From the NCBI RefSeq assembly GCF_001907235.1, contig NZ_MQVS01000001.1, positions 62,001-126,000 of the forward strand: a stretch of DNA of 64,000 nucleotides. Reading direction: 5' to 3'. The notes below the pieces were generated by a model. It saw nothing but the letters and a program-made list of their open reading frames with translations, was not told the DNA's origin and ran no database searches. Within the stretch, counting starts at the first letter, position 1. The number at the start of each line of letters is the position of its first letter. Source of the DNA: Buchananella hordeovulneris. GTDB lineage: Bacteria; Actinomycetota; Actinomycetes; Actinomycetales; Actinomycetaceae. This document shows, piece after piece, positions 8,666 through 18,241 of this stretch. The translations under genes were made by a program, and so were the position numbers.

Positions 8666-9511
8666 ATGTGCCACGATTTACTCGTGCAAGTTGCTGACCG
8701 CCCCCTGCCTGCCCGCCCGATTAACGCCCAGGCGCCGCGCACGAGCTGGCGTGTCGGATTCATCGAAGTGGCGCTGGCAGGAGCCATGGCCGGGGCCGGC
8801 TATCTGCACCAGTGGGGGCCTGCCGTGCTCGCTGGCCTGCTGATCTTGGTGTTTGCTCGCGGCTGGCCGCCCTTGATCTACGTGCCCTCCCGTCGGGGTG
8901 GCCCCATCGTGATCGCCCTAACTGGGCTGGTAGCCCTGTGTTTGATTGCCGCCACCCACAACCTGGCTTGGGCAGCTATCGCCATGGGGTTTGGGGTCAT
9001 GGGGGCGTTCATCCACCAGATGATGCGGGAACCTGGGCGCAAGGGGCTAGTGGAGAGCGTGGCGGGCATCGTTACTGGCTGCACGGTGGCCCTCTGTGCC
9101 TCAGGATGGGTAGCGCTGACCGACAACTCCCGTATCAAGCCGATGCTGTACATCGGGCTGGCGTCGTTGGCGGCCGCCGCGTTAGCCGCCGCCGCCCCAT
9201 TGCCGAGCGTGGCCCGCAACCTGGTGACCGTGGGGGCGGGGGCGGCGGCGGGGGCCGCGGTTTCTGGCCCGCTGCTGCAACTGCGACCCTACGTCGAAGC
9301 CCTGCTGCCCTTTGCCCCTGAGTGGACGGGATTCGTCACCGGGGCCCTGACCGGGGCGGTTATTGCGATGTTGCGCACCAACGTGTGGAAGATCCTCTAC
9401 CACCGGCACGGTGGCTTTAAGTTGACCACCGATGTCGCTGCTGCCCTCGTGTTACCGGTGCTGGTGTTGGGCTTGCCCTTTTACGCGGTGGCGCGAGCCG
9501 TAACCGGCTGA
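8666..9511 (+). CDS. Polytopic membrane protein of unknown function
   Basis: 281 residues from ATG 8666 (GGGGGA just upstream); the longer open frame upstream lacks coding character and covers two hairpins. About seven or eight hydrophobic segments rich in Ala and Gly span most of the protein, with a short cytosolic start and the basic loop REPGRKG. No transporter signature that I can name is present. It is a single gene with a 290-bp upstream region containing terminator-like hairpins. Confidence 0.8.
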   Translation: MCHDLLVQVADRPLPARPINAQAPRTSWRVGFIEVALAGAMAGAGYLHQWGPAVLAGLLILVFARGWPPLIYVPSRRGGPIVIALTGLVALCLIAATHNLAWAAIAMGFGVMGAFIHQMMREPGRKGLVESVAGIVTGCTVALCASGWVALTDNSRIKPMLYIGLASLAAAALAAAAPLPSVARNLVTVGAGAAAGAAVSGPLLQLRPYVEALLPFAPEWTGFVTGALTGAVIAMLRTNVWKILYHRHGGFKLTTDVAAALVLPVLVLGLPFYAVARAVTG

Positions 9512-9534
9512 CTGCCTCGCGGGCCTGCTCGGCG

Positions 9535-9540
9535 TAGGGT
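9535..9540 (+). promoter_or_regulatory. -10 box of a leaderless transcript (TAGGGT)
   Basis: TAGGGT ends exactly 6 nt before the ATG at 9547 and there is no Shine-Dalgarno sequence. This is the spacing expected when transcription starts at the A of the start codon. Confidence 0.6.
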
Positions 9541-9546
9541 GGGCCC

Positions 9547-10161
9547 ATGACAATGACTCTGCCTGAGGGCCTCGCGCCCGAAACATATCCGCTTGCTTGG
9601 CTCGTCGGCACGTGGCGCGGATTCGGGGAACTGGCTTACCCCGGCATCGACGCGACCCTCGTGCTGCACGACATCACGTTCGACCACGACGGGGGTCCCT
9701 ACCTGCGGCAGGTGTGGACCATTTGGTCCACCGATCCCGCGGGGCACGCGGCCCTCCGGAACGACGCCACGGGCGCCGTCAACGTCGAGGTGGGGGGCGC
9801 CGAGGGGTACGGCGCGCTCACCCCGACCCAGATCTGGTCCACCGAGACCACCTATTGGCGGGTCCTGCCGGGAGCAGCCCCGGCCCCGGAAGGAGCTGGC
9901 ACCGACGCCATTCCCGCCAGCCTGGAGTTGGTGAGTGCCGACCCGGCCGGGCACGTGGGCACCTGGACCGGTTCCGTGGCGGGCCCGCGGATCGAAGTTT
10001 CCAGCCAGTGTGTGTGCGCCACCCCGCAGGCCGCCCAAGTTGACTCGATGCGGCGCTTCTTCGGGCTAGTCAACTCCGAGCTGATGGTGGTCAGCTACCT
10101 GGCGGCTTTCGGCAATGAAGAAAGTCCCTACTTCTCCGGCCGATTGGCGCGCGTGTCATGA
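9547..10161 (+). CDS. Nitrobindin-like (FABP-like, heme-binding family) protein
   Basis: 204 residues. The N-terminal LVGTWRGFGE (GTWRGFG at 21-27) is the signature of the nitrobindin/DUF1794 family, a ten-strand beta barrel. The family members Rv2717c of mycobacteria and plant nitrobindin bind heme and act on peroxynitrite or NO. The C-terminal segment, where the family carries its heme-ligating histidine, here reads PYFSGRLARV; by my alignment from memory Tyr195 takes the histidine position, so heme binding is uncertain. The gene appears leaderless and overlaps the next start by 4 bp, forming an operon with the YgfZ-like and dtd genes. Confidence 0.85.
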   Translation: MTMTLPEGLAPETYPLAWLVGTWRGFGELAYPGIDATLVLHDITFDHDGGPYLRQVWTIWSTDPAGHAALRNDATGAVNVEVGGAEGYGALTPTQIWSTETTYWRVLPGAAPAPEGAGTDAIPASLELVSADPAGHVGTWTGSVAGPRIEVSSQCVCATPQAAQVDSMRRFFGLVNSELMVVSYLAAFGNEESPYFSGRLARVS

Positions 10162-11315
10162 CGCTGCCCGCGCTGCACCCGGACGCGGTGGCACCGACGG
10201 ACGTCACCGGCCCCTATCTGGCCGCCCACTACGGGCAGGTGGCTAGTGAGTACGCGGCCTTAGTCGCGGGACGGGGGCTGGTTATTCGCTCCGATCTAGA
10301 GATCGTCGCTGTCTCGGGACCAGATCGGCAGTCGTGGCTCACCACCCTGGCTAGCAACGTCGTGCGGGAACAGCAACCGGGACAGAGTCGCGAGCTGCTG
10401 ATCCTGGACCCGAACGGACGTATTGAGACCGCCGCCGGGGTGATTGACGACGGGGCCACCACCTTCCTTATTCTGGACGCCGGTAACGCCGAGCCCACCG
10501 TCGCCTTCCTTGAATCGATGCGCTTCATGCTGCGGGTGGAGGTGCAACGCCGCACTGATCTGGCCGCTGTCGGGGCGGCCTTGCAGGTCGGCGGTGACCG
10601 GGAGGCGGCCGCCGGGCAATTGGCCCACACTTTGGCCTTCCCGGGGGCGGTCGGTACGCCGTGGATAGACCCGTGGCCGGGCACCTGCGAGGGGGGCGCC
10701 ACCTACTACTCCGGGGCCCACCCGGGGGCGGACTACGTCGTCGGCCTGAGCCTGGTGCCAGTGGCGAACTTGCCGCAGCTGGCAGCCGCCTGGAGCCAGC
10801 ACGGTAGCTTGGCCGGGCTACTGGCCTGGGAGGCCCTGCGGATCGAACGGTGGCGCCCAAGTTGGCGGCGCGAGGTCGATGCGCGCAGCGTGCCACACGA
10901 ACTGGATTGGTTGCGCACCGCCGTGCACCTGCAAAAGGGCTGCTACCGCGGGCAGGAATCGGTTGCCCGCATCGTCAACCTGGGCCGCCCGCCGCGGCGC
11001 CTGGCGTTCCTCCACCTGGACGGATCGCTCGACGTGCTGCCCGGCCCCGGCTCACCCCTGCGGGGCGGGCCGCGCGACCGCGAGGTGGGGCACGTGACCT
11101 CTAGTGTCTTGCACCCCGAACTCGGGCCGATCGCGCTGGCATTGCTCAAACGCGGCGTCGAGCCAACCGCGGAGCTGACGTGTCTGGCTGACGTGCCTGG
11201 GCGTCCCACGCCGGTAGAGGTCCCGGCCACCCAGACGGAGATCGTTAACGTGGAAGGCAAATCCTCGGTGTCTCCGGCGCAGCGGCCCGGCGCTGAACTG
11301 CGGGGACACCACTGA
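10158..11315 (+). CDS. ygfZ: Folate-binding protein, YgfZ/GcvT-like
   Basis: 385 residues with the family signature KGCYRGQE at 260-267, including the conserved cysteine 262. The family is related to the glycine-cleavage T protein, binds folate and is implicated in assembly or repair of certain Fe-S enzymes; actinobacterial members are common and often poorly characterised. The N-terminal part carries the folate-binding fold ([20 protein letters not shown]). The ATG overlaps the stop of the nitrobindin-like gene (ATGA) and the TGA overlaps the start of dtd by one base, indicating translational coupling. Confidence 0.92.
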   Translation: MTLPALHPDAVAPTDVTGPYLAAHYGQVASEYAALVAGRGLVIRSDLEIVAVSGPDRQSWLTTLASNVVREQQPGQSRELLILDPNGRIETAAGVIDDGATTFLILDAGNAEPTVAFLESMRFMLRVEVQRRTDLAAVGAALQVGGDREAAAGQLAHTLAFPGAVGTPWIDPWPGTCEGGATYYSGAHPGADYVVGLSLVPVANLPQLAAAWSQHGSLAGLLAWEALRIERWRPSWRREVDARSVPHELDWLRTAVHLQKGCYRGQESVARIVNLGRPPRRLAFLHLDGSLDVLPGPGSPLRGGPRDREVGHVTSSVLHPELGPIALALLKRGVEPTAELTCLADVPGRPTPVEVPATQTEIVNVEGKSSVSPAQRPGAELRGHH

Positions 11316-11746
11316 TGCGGGCCGTGCTGACTCGCGTGCAGTCCGCCTCCGTGCGGGTGGACGGGCAGCAGATCGCCGCCCTGCCCGGGCCAGGGTTGCT
11401 GGCCCTAGTCGGGGTGCACGTGGACGACACCGCCGCCGACGCCGAATACCTCGCGCGGAAGATCGCCGACCTGCGGATCCTGGCCGACGAAGCTAGCGCC
11501 GTCGAGGTCGGTGCCCCCGTGCTGGTGGTCTCCCAGTTCACGCTGCACGGTGCCACACGGAAGGGACGGCGCCCCTCCTGGGGGGCGGCCGCTCCCGCCC
11601 CGGTTGCACAGCCGCTGGTGGAACGGGTCTGCCAGTTACTACGCGAGCGGGGCCTGCCCGTGGAGACCGGGCGGTTTGGCGCCATGATGGAGGTCGCCAG
11701 CGTCAACGACGGCCCCTTCACGGTGTTGCTGGATTCCCGCGCCTAG
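11315..11746 (+). CDS. dtd: D-aminoacyl-tRNA deacylase
   Basis: 143 residues, full family length. It shows the Dtd motifs [17 protein letters not shown] at the N-terminus, the active-site SQFTLHG and the C-terminal [10 protein letters not shown] (GP cross-subunit motif). The enzyme hydrolyses D-amino acids, and also glycine from tRNA-Ala, in the cytosol as a dimer. The start overlaps the previous stop, so it is the last gene of the three-gene operon starting at 9547. An insertion rich in Ala and Pro ([11 protein letters not shown]) follows the KGRRPS segment. Confidence 0.96.
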   Translation: MRAVLTRVQSASVRVDGQQIAALPGPGLLALVGVHVDDTAADAEYLARKIADLRILADEASAVEVGAPVLVVSQFTLHGATRKGRRPSWGAAAPAPVAQPLVERVCQLLRERGLPVETGRFGAMMEVASVNDGPFTVLLDSRA

Positions 11747-11889
11747 CCGTTGGCGGGGGAGCTGCTCGCCCTCGGTGAACATTCGGCCTGACTCTCACGC
11801 CCGAGGCGAAAACCGCGAAACGGGCCGCGGCTGCGTCGCTAGGGTTGAGCGAACGCCGGGTGAAGTGCGCCCGCGCTGAGGGAGGATGC

Positions 11890-14433
11890 ATGTTTGAGCG
11901 CTATACGGACCGTGCCCGCCGCGTCGTCGTGCTATCGCAGGACGAGGCGCGTCGACTTGAGCACAACTACATCGGCACCGAACACCTCCTGCTGGGGCTA
12001 ATCGCCGAAGGGGAAGGCGTGGCGGCCAAGGCCCTGGAGCAGATGGATATCACCCTGGAAGCGGTGCGCGCCGAGGTGGTGGAACAGATCGGCTCTGATG
12101 GTCCCGCGCCGAAGAACAATCTGCCTTTCACTCCGCACGTGAAGACGGTATTCCAGCTGGCGCTGCGGGAAGCGCTGCAACTGGGACACAACTACATCGG
12201 CACCGAACACCTCCTGCTGGGGTTGTTGAAGGAGTCCGACGGGGTCGCCACCAAGGTCCTTACCAACTTGGGGGCCAACATCGGCCAGATTCGGGACACC
12301 GTGCTGCAGATGGTCTCCGACCACCAGGGCAAGACCCCGGTGTCGGCGGGGGGACCGAAGGAGGCCGTGCCGTCGGGCTCGGCGGTGCTTGACCAGTACG
12401 GCCGGAACCTGTCGCAGGCGGCCCGGGAAGGCAAGCTTGACCCGGTGATCGGGCGGGCGGCCGAAATGGAGCGGGTCATGCAGATCCTCTCGCGCCGCAC
12501 CAAGAACAACCCGGTTCTTATCGGTGAACCCGGGGTCGGTAAGACCGCCGTGGTCGAAGGGCTGGCGCAGGCGATCGTGCGCGGTGACGTGCCAGAGACG
12601 CTGAAGGACAAGCAGCTCTACAGCCTCGACATGGGTTCCCTGGTGGCGGGCTCGCGCTACCGCGGTGACTTCGAAGAACGCCTGAAGAAGGTGCTGAAGG
12701 AGATTCGCACTCGCGGCGACATCATTCTGTTCATCGACGAGATCCACGTGCTGGTGGGGGCCGGGGCGGCTGAGGGGGCGGTCGATGCCGCCTCGATCCT
12801 GAAGCCAATGCTGGCGCGCGGTGAACTGCAGACCATCGGGGCCACCACCCTGGATGAGTACCGCAAGCACATTGAGAAGGACCCGGCACTGGAGCGGCGT
12901 TTCCAGCCGGTGCGCGTCGAACAGCCGGACCTGGAGCAAACCGTGGCCATCCTGAAGGGGCTGCGGGATCGGTACGAGGCGCACCACCGCGTGATGATCA
13001 CCGACGAAGCCATCCAGGCCGCTGTGACGCTGTCCGACCGCTACGTTAACGATCGGTTCCTGCCGGATAAGGCCATCGACCTAGTCGACGAGGCGGGGGC
13101 CCGGCTGCGCATTCGCCGCATGACGGCACCGCCGGAGCTGCGGGAGATGGACGAAAAGATCGCCGAATTGCGGCGCTTGAAGGAGTCGGCGATCGACGAC
13201 CAGGACTTCGAAAAGGCCGCCGGGTTACGTGACCAGGAGAAGCGCCTGGTGACGCAGCGTGAAGAAAAGGACAAGGCTTGGCGCAACGGAGACCTCGACG
13301 ATATCGCGGAGGTCGACGAAGACTTGATTGCCGAGGTGTTGGCGATGGCGACCGGTATCCCGGTGGTCAAGCTGACCGAGGCAGAGTCCGCCAAGCTCTT
13401 GAAGATGGAGGACGCGTTGCACAAGCGCGTCATTGGGCAGGACGCCGCCATCAAGGCCCTGTCGCAGGCCATCCGCCGCACGCGCGCCGGGTTGAAGGAC
13501 CCGCGGCGCCCCGGAGGGTCGTTCATTTTCGCCGGGCCCACGGGCGTGGGGAAGACGGAGCTAGCCAAGGCGCTCGCCGAGTTCCTCTTCGGCGACGAGG
13601 ACGCCCTGATCACCCTGGACATGTCGGAGTACGGTGAGAAGCACACCGCTTCGCGTCTGTTCGGCTCCCCGCCTGGCTACGTCGGCTACGACGAGGGCGG
13701 GCAGCTGACGGAGAAGGTGCGGCGCAAGCCCTTCTCGGTGGTGCTCTTCGACGAGGTAGAAAAGGCGCACGCCGACATCTTCAACTCGCTGCTACAGATC
13801 CTGGAAGAAGGCCGCTTGACGGACTCGCAGGGCCGGGTGGTCGACTTCAAGAACACCGTCATCATCATGACGACAAACCTGGGTACTCGTGAGATCGGCA
13901 AGGGGGTGCTCACCGGCTTCCAGGCAGACGGCGACGTCGCCACCAACTACCAGCGCATGCAAACCAAGGTGCGGGAGGAGCTGCGGCAACACTTCCGGCC
14001 GGAGTTCCTCAACCGCGTGGATGAGATCCTGATCTTCCCGCAGTTGGAGAAGCCGGAGATCGCCCAGATCGTTGACCTGATGATGGCGCGGTTGGATGAG
14101 CGCATGCGGGACCAGGACATGCAACTGGAACTGACCGAAGCTGCGCGCGCGCTGCTGGTGGAGAAGGGCTACGACCCAGTGCTCGGCGCCCGGCCGTTGC
14201 GGCGGGCGATCCAGCGCGAGATCGAGGATGCCCTCAGCGAGAAGATTCTGTTCGGTGAGATCAAGCCGGGGCAGAAGGTAATCGTTGACGCGGAAGGGGA
14301 GGGCCCGCTGGGTGAGTTCGTCTTCCGGACGTTCGCGGAGGAGCCCATCGCGGAGCTGGTGGGGGCGGAGGGGCAGGGCGCTGCCGAGCCCCCGCGCGGT
14401 CGCCACGCTGCGGACGCCCCGCACGACGCCTAA
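11890..14433 (+). CDS. clpC: ATP-dependent Clp protease ATPase subunit ClpC
   Basis: 847 residues from ATG 11890, which has GAGGGAGGA upstream and the canonical N-terminus [17 protein letters not shown]. The N-domain holds the duplicated [12 protein letters not shown] repeat. The first AAA+ domain has Walker A GEPGVGKT at 212-219, the second GPTGVGKT at 549-556, with a UVR-like middle domain between ([17 protein letters not shown]). The Hsp100 unfoldase feeds proteins to ClpP. The C-terminal tail is a short acidic and proline-containing extension. A 5-bp-arm inverted repeat (TCGCT...AGCGA, 11836-11852) containing TAGGGT lies upstream and may be the promoter. It does not match the ClgR spacing I know. 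Confidence 0.98.
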   Translation: MFERYTDRARRVVVLSQDEARRLEHNYIGTEHLLLGLIAEGEGVAAKALEQMDITLEAVRAEVVEQIGSDGPAPKNNLPFTPHVKTVFQLALREALQLGHNYIGTEHLLLGLLKESDGVATKVLTNLGANIGQIRDTVLQMVSDHQGKTPVSAGGPKEAVPSGSAVLDQYGRNLSQAAREGKLDPVIGRAAEMERVMQILSRRTKNNPVLIGEPGVGKTAVVEGLAQAIVRGDVPETLKDKQLYSLDMGSLVAGSRYRGDFEERLKKVLKEIRTRGDIILFIDEIHVLVGAGAAEGAVDAASILKPMLARGELQTIGATTLDEYRKHIEKDPALERRFQPVRVEQPDLEQTVAILKGLRDRYEAHHRVMITDEAIQAAVTLSDRYVNDRFLPDKAIDLVDEAGARLRIRRMTAPPELREMDEKIAELRRLKESAIDDQDFEKAAGLRDQEKRLVTQREEKDKAWRNGDLDDIAEVDEDLIAEVLAMATGIPVVKLTEAESAKLLKMEDALHKRVIGQDAAIKALSQAIRRTRAGLKDPRRPGGSFIFAGPTGVGKTELAKALAEFLFGDEDALITLDMSEYGEKHTASRLFGSPPGYVGYDEGGQLTEKVRRKPFSVVLFDEVEKAHADIFNSLLQILEEGRLTDSQGRVVDFKNTVIIMTTNLGTREIGKGVLTGFQADGDVATNYQRMQTKVREELRQHFRPEFLNRVDEILIFPQLEKPEIAQIVDLMMARLDERMRDQDMQLELTEAARALLVEKGYDPVLGARPLRRAIQREIEDALSEKILFGEIKPGQKVIVDAEGEGPLGEFVFRTFAEEPIAELVGAEGQGAAEPPRGRHAADAPHDA

Positions 14434-14446
14434 CCAGCGTTAGCCC

Positions 14447-14487
14447 AAGGGAGGTGGGCCCGGAAAGTCCGGGCCCACCTCCCTTTT
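14447..14487. terminator. Bidirectional intrinsic terminator after clpC
   Basis: An 18-bp perfect stem (AAGGGAGGTGGGCCCGGA and its complement) with a 3-nt loop, ending in TTTT. The mirror-image A run serves the convergent gene ending at 14535. Confidence 0.92.
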
Positions 14488-14534
14488 CTGCTCGGCGGTC
14501 GGGCGTGCCGCCCCGGTGGCGCGGTGACTGCCGC

Positions 14535-15548
14535 CTAGTCGGTGGCGGGCGGCCGGGCAGTTACCTGGTCCAGGGGAGCCAGCGGGGTGCCCGCTGGCGG
14601 GGCCGCGGGCAGGGCGTCGTCGGGGTCGCTTTGCCGCGCGGGCGGGGCGGAGGCCGCGTCCGGCGTCCCGGCGGCAGCGGCCTGGCGGTGCTGGTAGCGG
14701 CGCACAAGCCTGCGGGCCAGCCAGTACACAGCGCCCAGGACTAAGGTCCACACCAGCAAGAGCGGCAGCATCCGCACCAGTCCCTTGGCGAAGTTCACGA
14801 GGTTCTGCCAGCCTTCCCGGAATGCCGATGAGAAAGAATCATCGGGACTCTCGTAGGCGAAACTGGTGCGCAGCTCCAAGTCCAGGGTCGACATCGAGAC
14901 CTGGTCCTCCAGCACGCGCAGCTGGGCCTTCAAGCCATCTAGCTCGCTTTGGTGGGAGGTCAACTGGGTCTCCACTGCGAGCAGTTCCTCCACCGAAGCT
15001 GACTTCTGCAACAGTTCACGCAACCCGGCAATAGAGGCCTCCAAGGTTTTGATGCGTGCCTCGGTGTCCCGGTATTCCAGGGTCACGTCGGAGACGGAGA
15101 CGTTGGTGCTTTCCACCTTGCCGAGGTCGTCGAGGTACTGCAGGAAGCCGTCGAACTTGTCGCTGGGTACCCGCAGGGTCATGGTGGCCGAAACACGTCC
15201 GTCGGTGGTTGAGGTGCCGATGTTGTCCAGGCGTCCGCCCAGTTCCTGAATCTTGGTGCGTACCGCAGCCAGGCCCGCCTCGGGGTCGTCCACCCGGACC
15301 CGGGCCGAACCTGTCTGAATGAGCTTTTGCTCCTGCCGGGCTTGCGGGGCGGTGTTTTCTAGGCCCCCATCGGTCGCCGCTTCGCCAAGTGCAGCGGAGC
15401 GATTCGTGTCGGCGGGTACAGCGTGTTCGGCGGCCGGGGCTTCGCCGTGGTCGGCAGTGCTTTGGCTGCCACCACCGGACGCGCAGCCGACCAGGAGTAA
15501 CAGGCCCGTGCAAGCCGCCAAAAAACGGGAATACGCAGTTTTCTTCAT
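14535..15548 (-). CDS. DUF4349 lipoprotein
   Basis: 337 residues from ATG 15548 (MKKTAYSRF, GGGGG upstream). A signal peptide ends in the lipobox LVGC. After a linker comes a DUF4349 domain at about 80-280, with its beta-alpha half (SARVRVDDPEAGLAAVRTKI, TLRVPSDKFDGFL), a long coiled coil (ARIKTLEASIAGLRELLQKS) and the last strand SMSTLDLELRT. A membrane helix near residue 265-285 (MLPLLLVWTLVLGAVYWLARRL) precedes a basic, then proline/alanine-rich cytosolic tail. The family is widespread and presumably envelope-related, but its role is unknown. It is a single gene, convergent with clpC. Confidence 0.92.
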   Translation of the reverse strand: MKKTAYSRFLAACTGLLLLVGCASGGGSQSTADHGEAPAAEHAVPADTNRSAALGEAATDGGLENTAPQARQEQKLIQTGSARVRVDDPEAGLAAVRTKIQELGGRLDNIGTSTTDGRVSATMTLRVPSDKFDGFLQYLDDLGKVESTNVSVSDVTLEYRDTEARIKTLEASIAGLRELLQKSASVEELLAVETQLTSHQSELDGLKAQLRVLEDQVSMSTLDLELRTSFAYESPDDSFSSAFREGWQNLVNFAKGLVRMLPLLLVWTLVLGAVYWLARRLVRRYQHRQAAAAGTPDAASAPPARQSDPDDALPAAPPAGTPLAPLDQVTARPPATD

Positions 15549-15653
15549 GCCCCCAATGTAGGGAGCATCACATTTGTGCGGCAGGGGCTGGGGCGAACGC
15601 CCCCACCTTCGATACATGATCGCAACCTGCGAGCTGGTGGTAGCGGTCCCGCC

Positions 15654-16904
15654 CTAGTGGCGGTCAGCGGCCACGCGGCGGCGCCGAACCAGGCTGGCCA
15701 CCAGCAGGGCCCCCAGGGTCACGGCCGCTCCGCTACCCGCAATCGTCAGGGCGCCGTGACGCTGGGCTTGCGCGGGGGCGAGATCGGTGGCGGCGGGCCG
15801 GGCCAGCAGGGCCGGGGTGGCAGAGGGCAGCGGCGCGAAATCTGGGTTTGCCGGGCCAGGCAGACGACCGTCGTTAACAAAGGTTAGGGCCGCTACCGGG
15901 GAGATTAGCCCCCAGCCGGTAGCCCGGTTGTGGTCCGTGGGAGTGGCGCGGGAGGCAGTGGCCAGCAGCCGGTACTTCCACTGGGCGGGCCGCTCGTGCG
16001 GGAACCGTCCGGCCACCAGGGCGGCAATCCCGGCGGCGTAGCCGGTGGCGTACGACGACGAGGGTTGGTCACCGGCAAAAATGCAGTCGCCGGAGGCCAG
16101 GAAGGCGGAGGGCACCGCCATGCCGGGGGCGGCAATGTCGATGTGCTCGCCTTGCACAACGCTGGTGGATGGCAGGCCGCGCAGGTCGACGGCGGTGACC
16201 GCTAGGGCTTGGTCGTAGCCCGCCGGGAAACGGGGCGCGTTGGGGTCCTCTCCTTCACGCATGTTGCCGGTGGAGGCCACCACGAGGGCGCCCTGCGCGT
16301 CGGCGTACTCCACGGCCTCGCGTAGCGCTGGGTGATCCTCAGGGGTGGACAGGGCCACGACGATGATCTGGGCACCGTTGTCGGCCGCCCACCGGATGCC
16401 TGCGGCCGTCCGGCCCACGTCCAATCCCCGCCCGGCCTGTGTGGTGCGCTCGTCGGGATCCTGGTAGACCCGCACCGGCAGTATGCGGGCGGCCGGGGCG
16501 AGCCCCACCAATCCGGAGCCTTCCACCTGCCGGGCGGCGATCTGCCCCGCGATGGCGGTGCCGTGTCCGTACTCGTCGACGTGGGCATTCTTGTTGTCCA
16601 GCAGGTCCAGGCCAGGCAGCACGACGTCGCCCTGCAGGTGTGCATTTTGGGACGCTACCCCTGAGTCGACGACAGCCACCACGACCTCGCCGCGCGACAA
16701 CTCCCACGCCGCGGGCATACCCAGCTGCGCGATGATCGGTGGGGGATCGGCGATGAGGCGCTCCACCCCGACCTCGCACTGTTGGGCGGCGGGCGACGGG
16801 CTGGGGGCCGGAGCGGCGTGTGCGGGCGCCCCGAGGCCAGCCAGCAGCAGGCCGACGCTGAGTGTCACCCCGACGGTGCGGCGGCACGCTGCCCGCCCGC
16901 TCAC
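15654..16904 (-). CDS. mycP: Mycosin, type VII secretion-associated subtilisin-like protease
   Basis: 416 residues starting at GTG 16904, which overlaps the eccB stop (GTGA). The same frame stays open far upstream inside eccB, but that part is antisense-type noise. Signal peptide at 1-30, subtilase domain with Asp80 (VVDSGV), His114 (GHGTAIAG), oxyanion Asn214 (STGN) and Ser284, followed by a proline-rich linker and a C-terminal membrane helix with an RRRR anchor. The nucleophile motif reads SSSYATGYAAG where mycosins normally have GTSxAxP. Mycosins sit outside the membrane on the ESX complex and are needed for secretion. The gene ends the minus-strand eccD-eccB-mycP operon. Confidence 0.96.
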   Translation of the reverse strand: MSGRAACRRTVGVTLSVGLLLAGLGAPAHAAPAPSPSPAAQQCEVGVERLIADPPPIIAQLGMPAAWELSRGEVVVAVVDSGVASQNAHLQGDVVLPGLDLLDNKNAHVDEYGHGTAIAGQIAARQVEGSGLVGLAPAARILPVRVYQDPDERTTQAGRGLDVGRTAAGIRWAADNGAQIIVVALSTPEDHPALREAVEYADAQGALVVASTGNMREGEDPNAPRFPAGYDQALAVTAVDLRGLPSTSVVQGEHIDIAAPGMAVPSAFLASGDCIFAGDQPSSSYATGYAAGIAALVAGRFPHERPAQWKYRLLATASRATPTDHNRATGWGLISPVAALTFVNDGRLPGPANPDFAPLPSATPALLARPAATDLAPAQAQRHGALTIAGSGAAVTLGALLVASLVRRRRVAADRH

Positions 16905-18241
16905 TGTTTCTCCACCGTCTGCCACACGGTCTCGGATGTCATGGTGCCGCCGGCGGGCACCAACTTGCCCCAGGCAGCCGGAATGTCGACGATATCCTCC
17001 GGGCTCCAGCCGAGGTGGGCCAGCGTCGAGGTCGGGTCGGCGCCCAGGCTGTGGGACTTGCCGATGTCGGAGATGAAAGAGACGGCCCCCAGGTCGCCCC
17101 CCGTCGTCAGCCGCACCAAGGCCCCCGAGCCGCCGCCGACGGTGACCGGGTTGGCGCCCAAGTCCTCCTTGGGGACGGGCAGGGCAGCCAACTGGGCGCT
17201 GAGGGTCTCCTCCTGGGTGGTTAGCCGCAGGCACGGCAGCAGGCCGGGGGTGGTGGGCAAGCTGATGGATGTCGGCCAGTCGGCGGGGGCGACCCCGTCG
17301 GCGTCGACCTGCAGCTGGGCGATGTCGGCCACCGTCACCGAGAGGGGAGTCTGGGTGAGGGCGTCGGACTTGTTTAGGCCGTACATCGCTTTGGCCACCG
17401 GCGACAATGGCGCCAAAGTTTGCGGGGCGGAAACCACGTAGAAGCGGGAGGTGTTTTCCTCCGCGACCTCGACGATGGTGCCGATGCTGGCGTTGGCCAG
17501 TTTCGGTGGCATGCCGGTTGTCGGTTGGCCGACGTTGGTGAGCGTCAGGGCAGTCAGTGGGCTGCCGGTGGTGAAGATGCTGAGCCAGGCCGCCGGAACC
17601 TGCGTGCGGGGGGCTGTCTCCAGCCCGAGGGCCAGCAGCACCCCGTTGCGGGACTCGGCGGGGATCGGGTGGGCGGTTGAGCCGTGCAGCAGGTAGACGT
17701 CCCCCTCGACCTCCACCAGCATGGTGGAGGCCTCCTCTAGTTCGGCCGGGGTGGTGGCCACCCACGTGTGCGGGCCGTCGGGCAGGGCGCAGGTGGTCCA
17801 TTGGGACGATTGCAGTGCGGCGGCGGCGGGGACGTCGTCGGGCACGTCCGTGATACCAACCTGGGGTCCCCGGTTGATGCCGGCAATGGTCGAGGCCGAA
17901 ACTTCGCTGGTTTGGTAGTTGCCGGGCTCGGACAAGAGCTTGGCGGAGGTGATGTTGGTGACCGGATGCAGGATGCCGTTAATGGAGTAGTAGCGGGCGC
18001 CGGTACCTTTGACGACGATTACGGTCGAGTTTTGCCAGTTGGCAGGCAAAGTTGGGGCGAAGCGACCAGCCACCGCCGCCACCGCCAGCAGCACCAACGC
18101 CAGCAGGAGCCCCACGAAGAGGGGCCGCAGGGGAGAGCGAGGTTCCAACTCCCGTCCCCCGGGGGCGCCAGAGGAGAACGCCGTGATCAGGCGTCGGCGG
18201 TTGAAGCGTTGGGCTTCGAGGATGTCCTTATTCGACGGCAC
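16901..18241 (-). CDS. eccB: Type VII secretion protein EccB
   Basis: 446 residues from GTG 18241, directly behind the eccD stop codon. The start MPSNKDILEAQRFNRRRL and one membrane helix at about 43-66 are typical of EccB, followed by a large extracytoplasmic domain made of repeats (GARYYSINGILHPVTNI, VYLLHGSTAHPI, RFYVVSAPQTLAPL). EccB is the periplasmic-side scaffold of the ESX membrane complex. It is slightly shorter than mycobacterial members. It is co-transcribed with eccD and mycP. Confidence 0.97.
   Translation of the reverse strand: MPSNKDILEAQRFNRRRLITAFSSGAPGGRELEPRSPLRPLFVGLLLALVLLAVAAVAGRFAPTLPANWQNSTVIVVKGTGARYYSINGILHPVTNITSAKLLSEPGNYQTSEVSASTIAGINRGPQVGITDVPDDVPAAAALQSSQWTTCALPDGPHTWVATTPAELEEASTMLVEVEGDVYLLHGSTAHPIPAESRNGVLLALGLETAPRTQVPAAWLSIFTTGSPLTALTLTNVGQPTTGMPPKLANASIGTIVEVAEENTSRFYVVSAPQTLAPLSPVAKAMYGLNKSDALTQTPLSVTVADIAQLQVDADGVAPADWPTSISLPTTPGLLPCLRLTTQEETLSAQLAALPVPKEDLGANPVTVGGGSGALVRLTTGGDLGAVSFISDIGKSHSLGADPTSTLAHLGWSPEDIVDIPAAWGKLVPAGGTMTSETVWQTVEKQ

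Noticed and set aside
11836-11852. ClgR operator upstream of clpC
   Set aside because: The TCGCT...AGCGA inverted repeat has a longer spacing between CGC and GCG than the ClgR consensus I know, so I did not call it.
16905-17801. N-terminal extension of the mycosin frame into eccB
   Set aside because: The extension is out of frame with eccB and encodes Arg/His/Gly-rich noise; GTG 16904 gives a proper signal peptide and overlaps the eccB stop.
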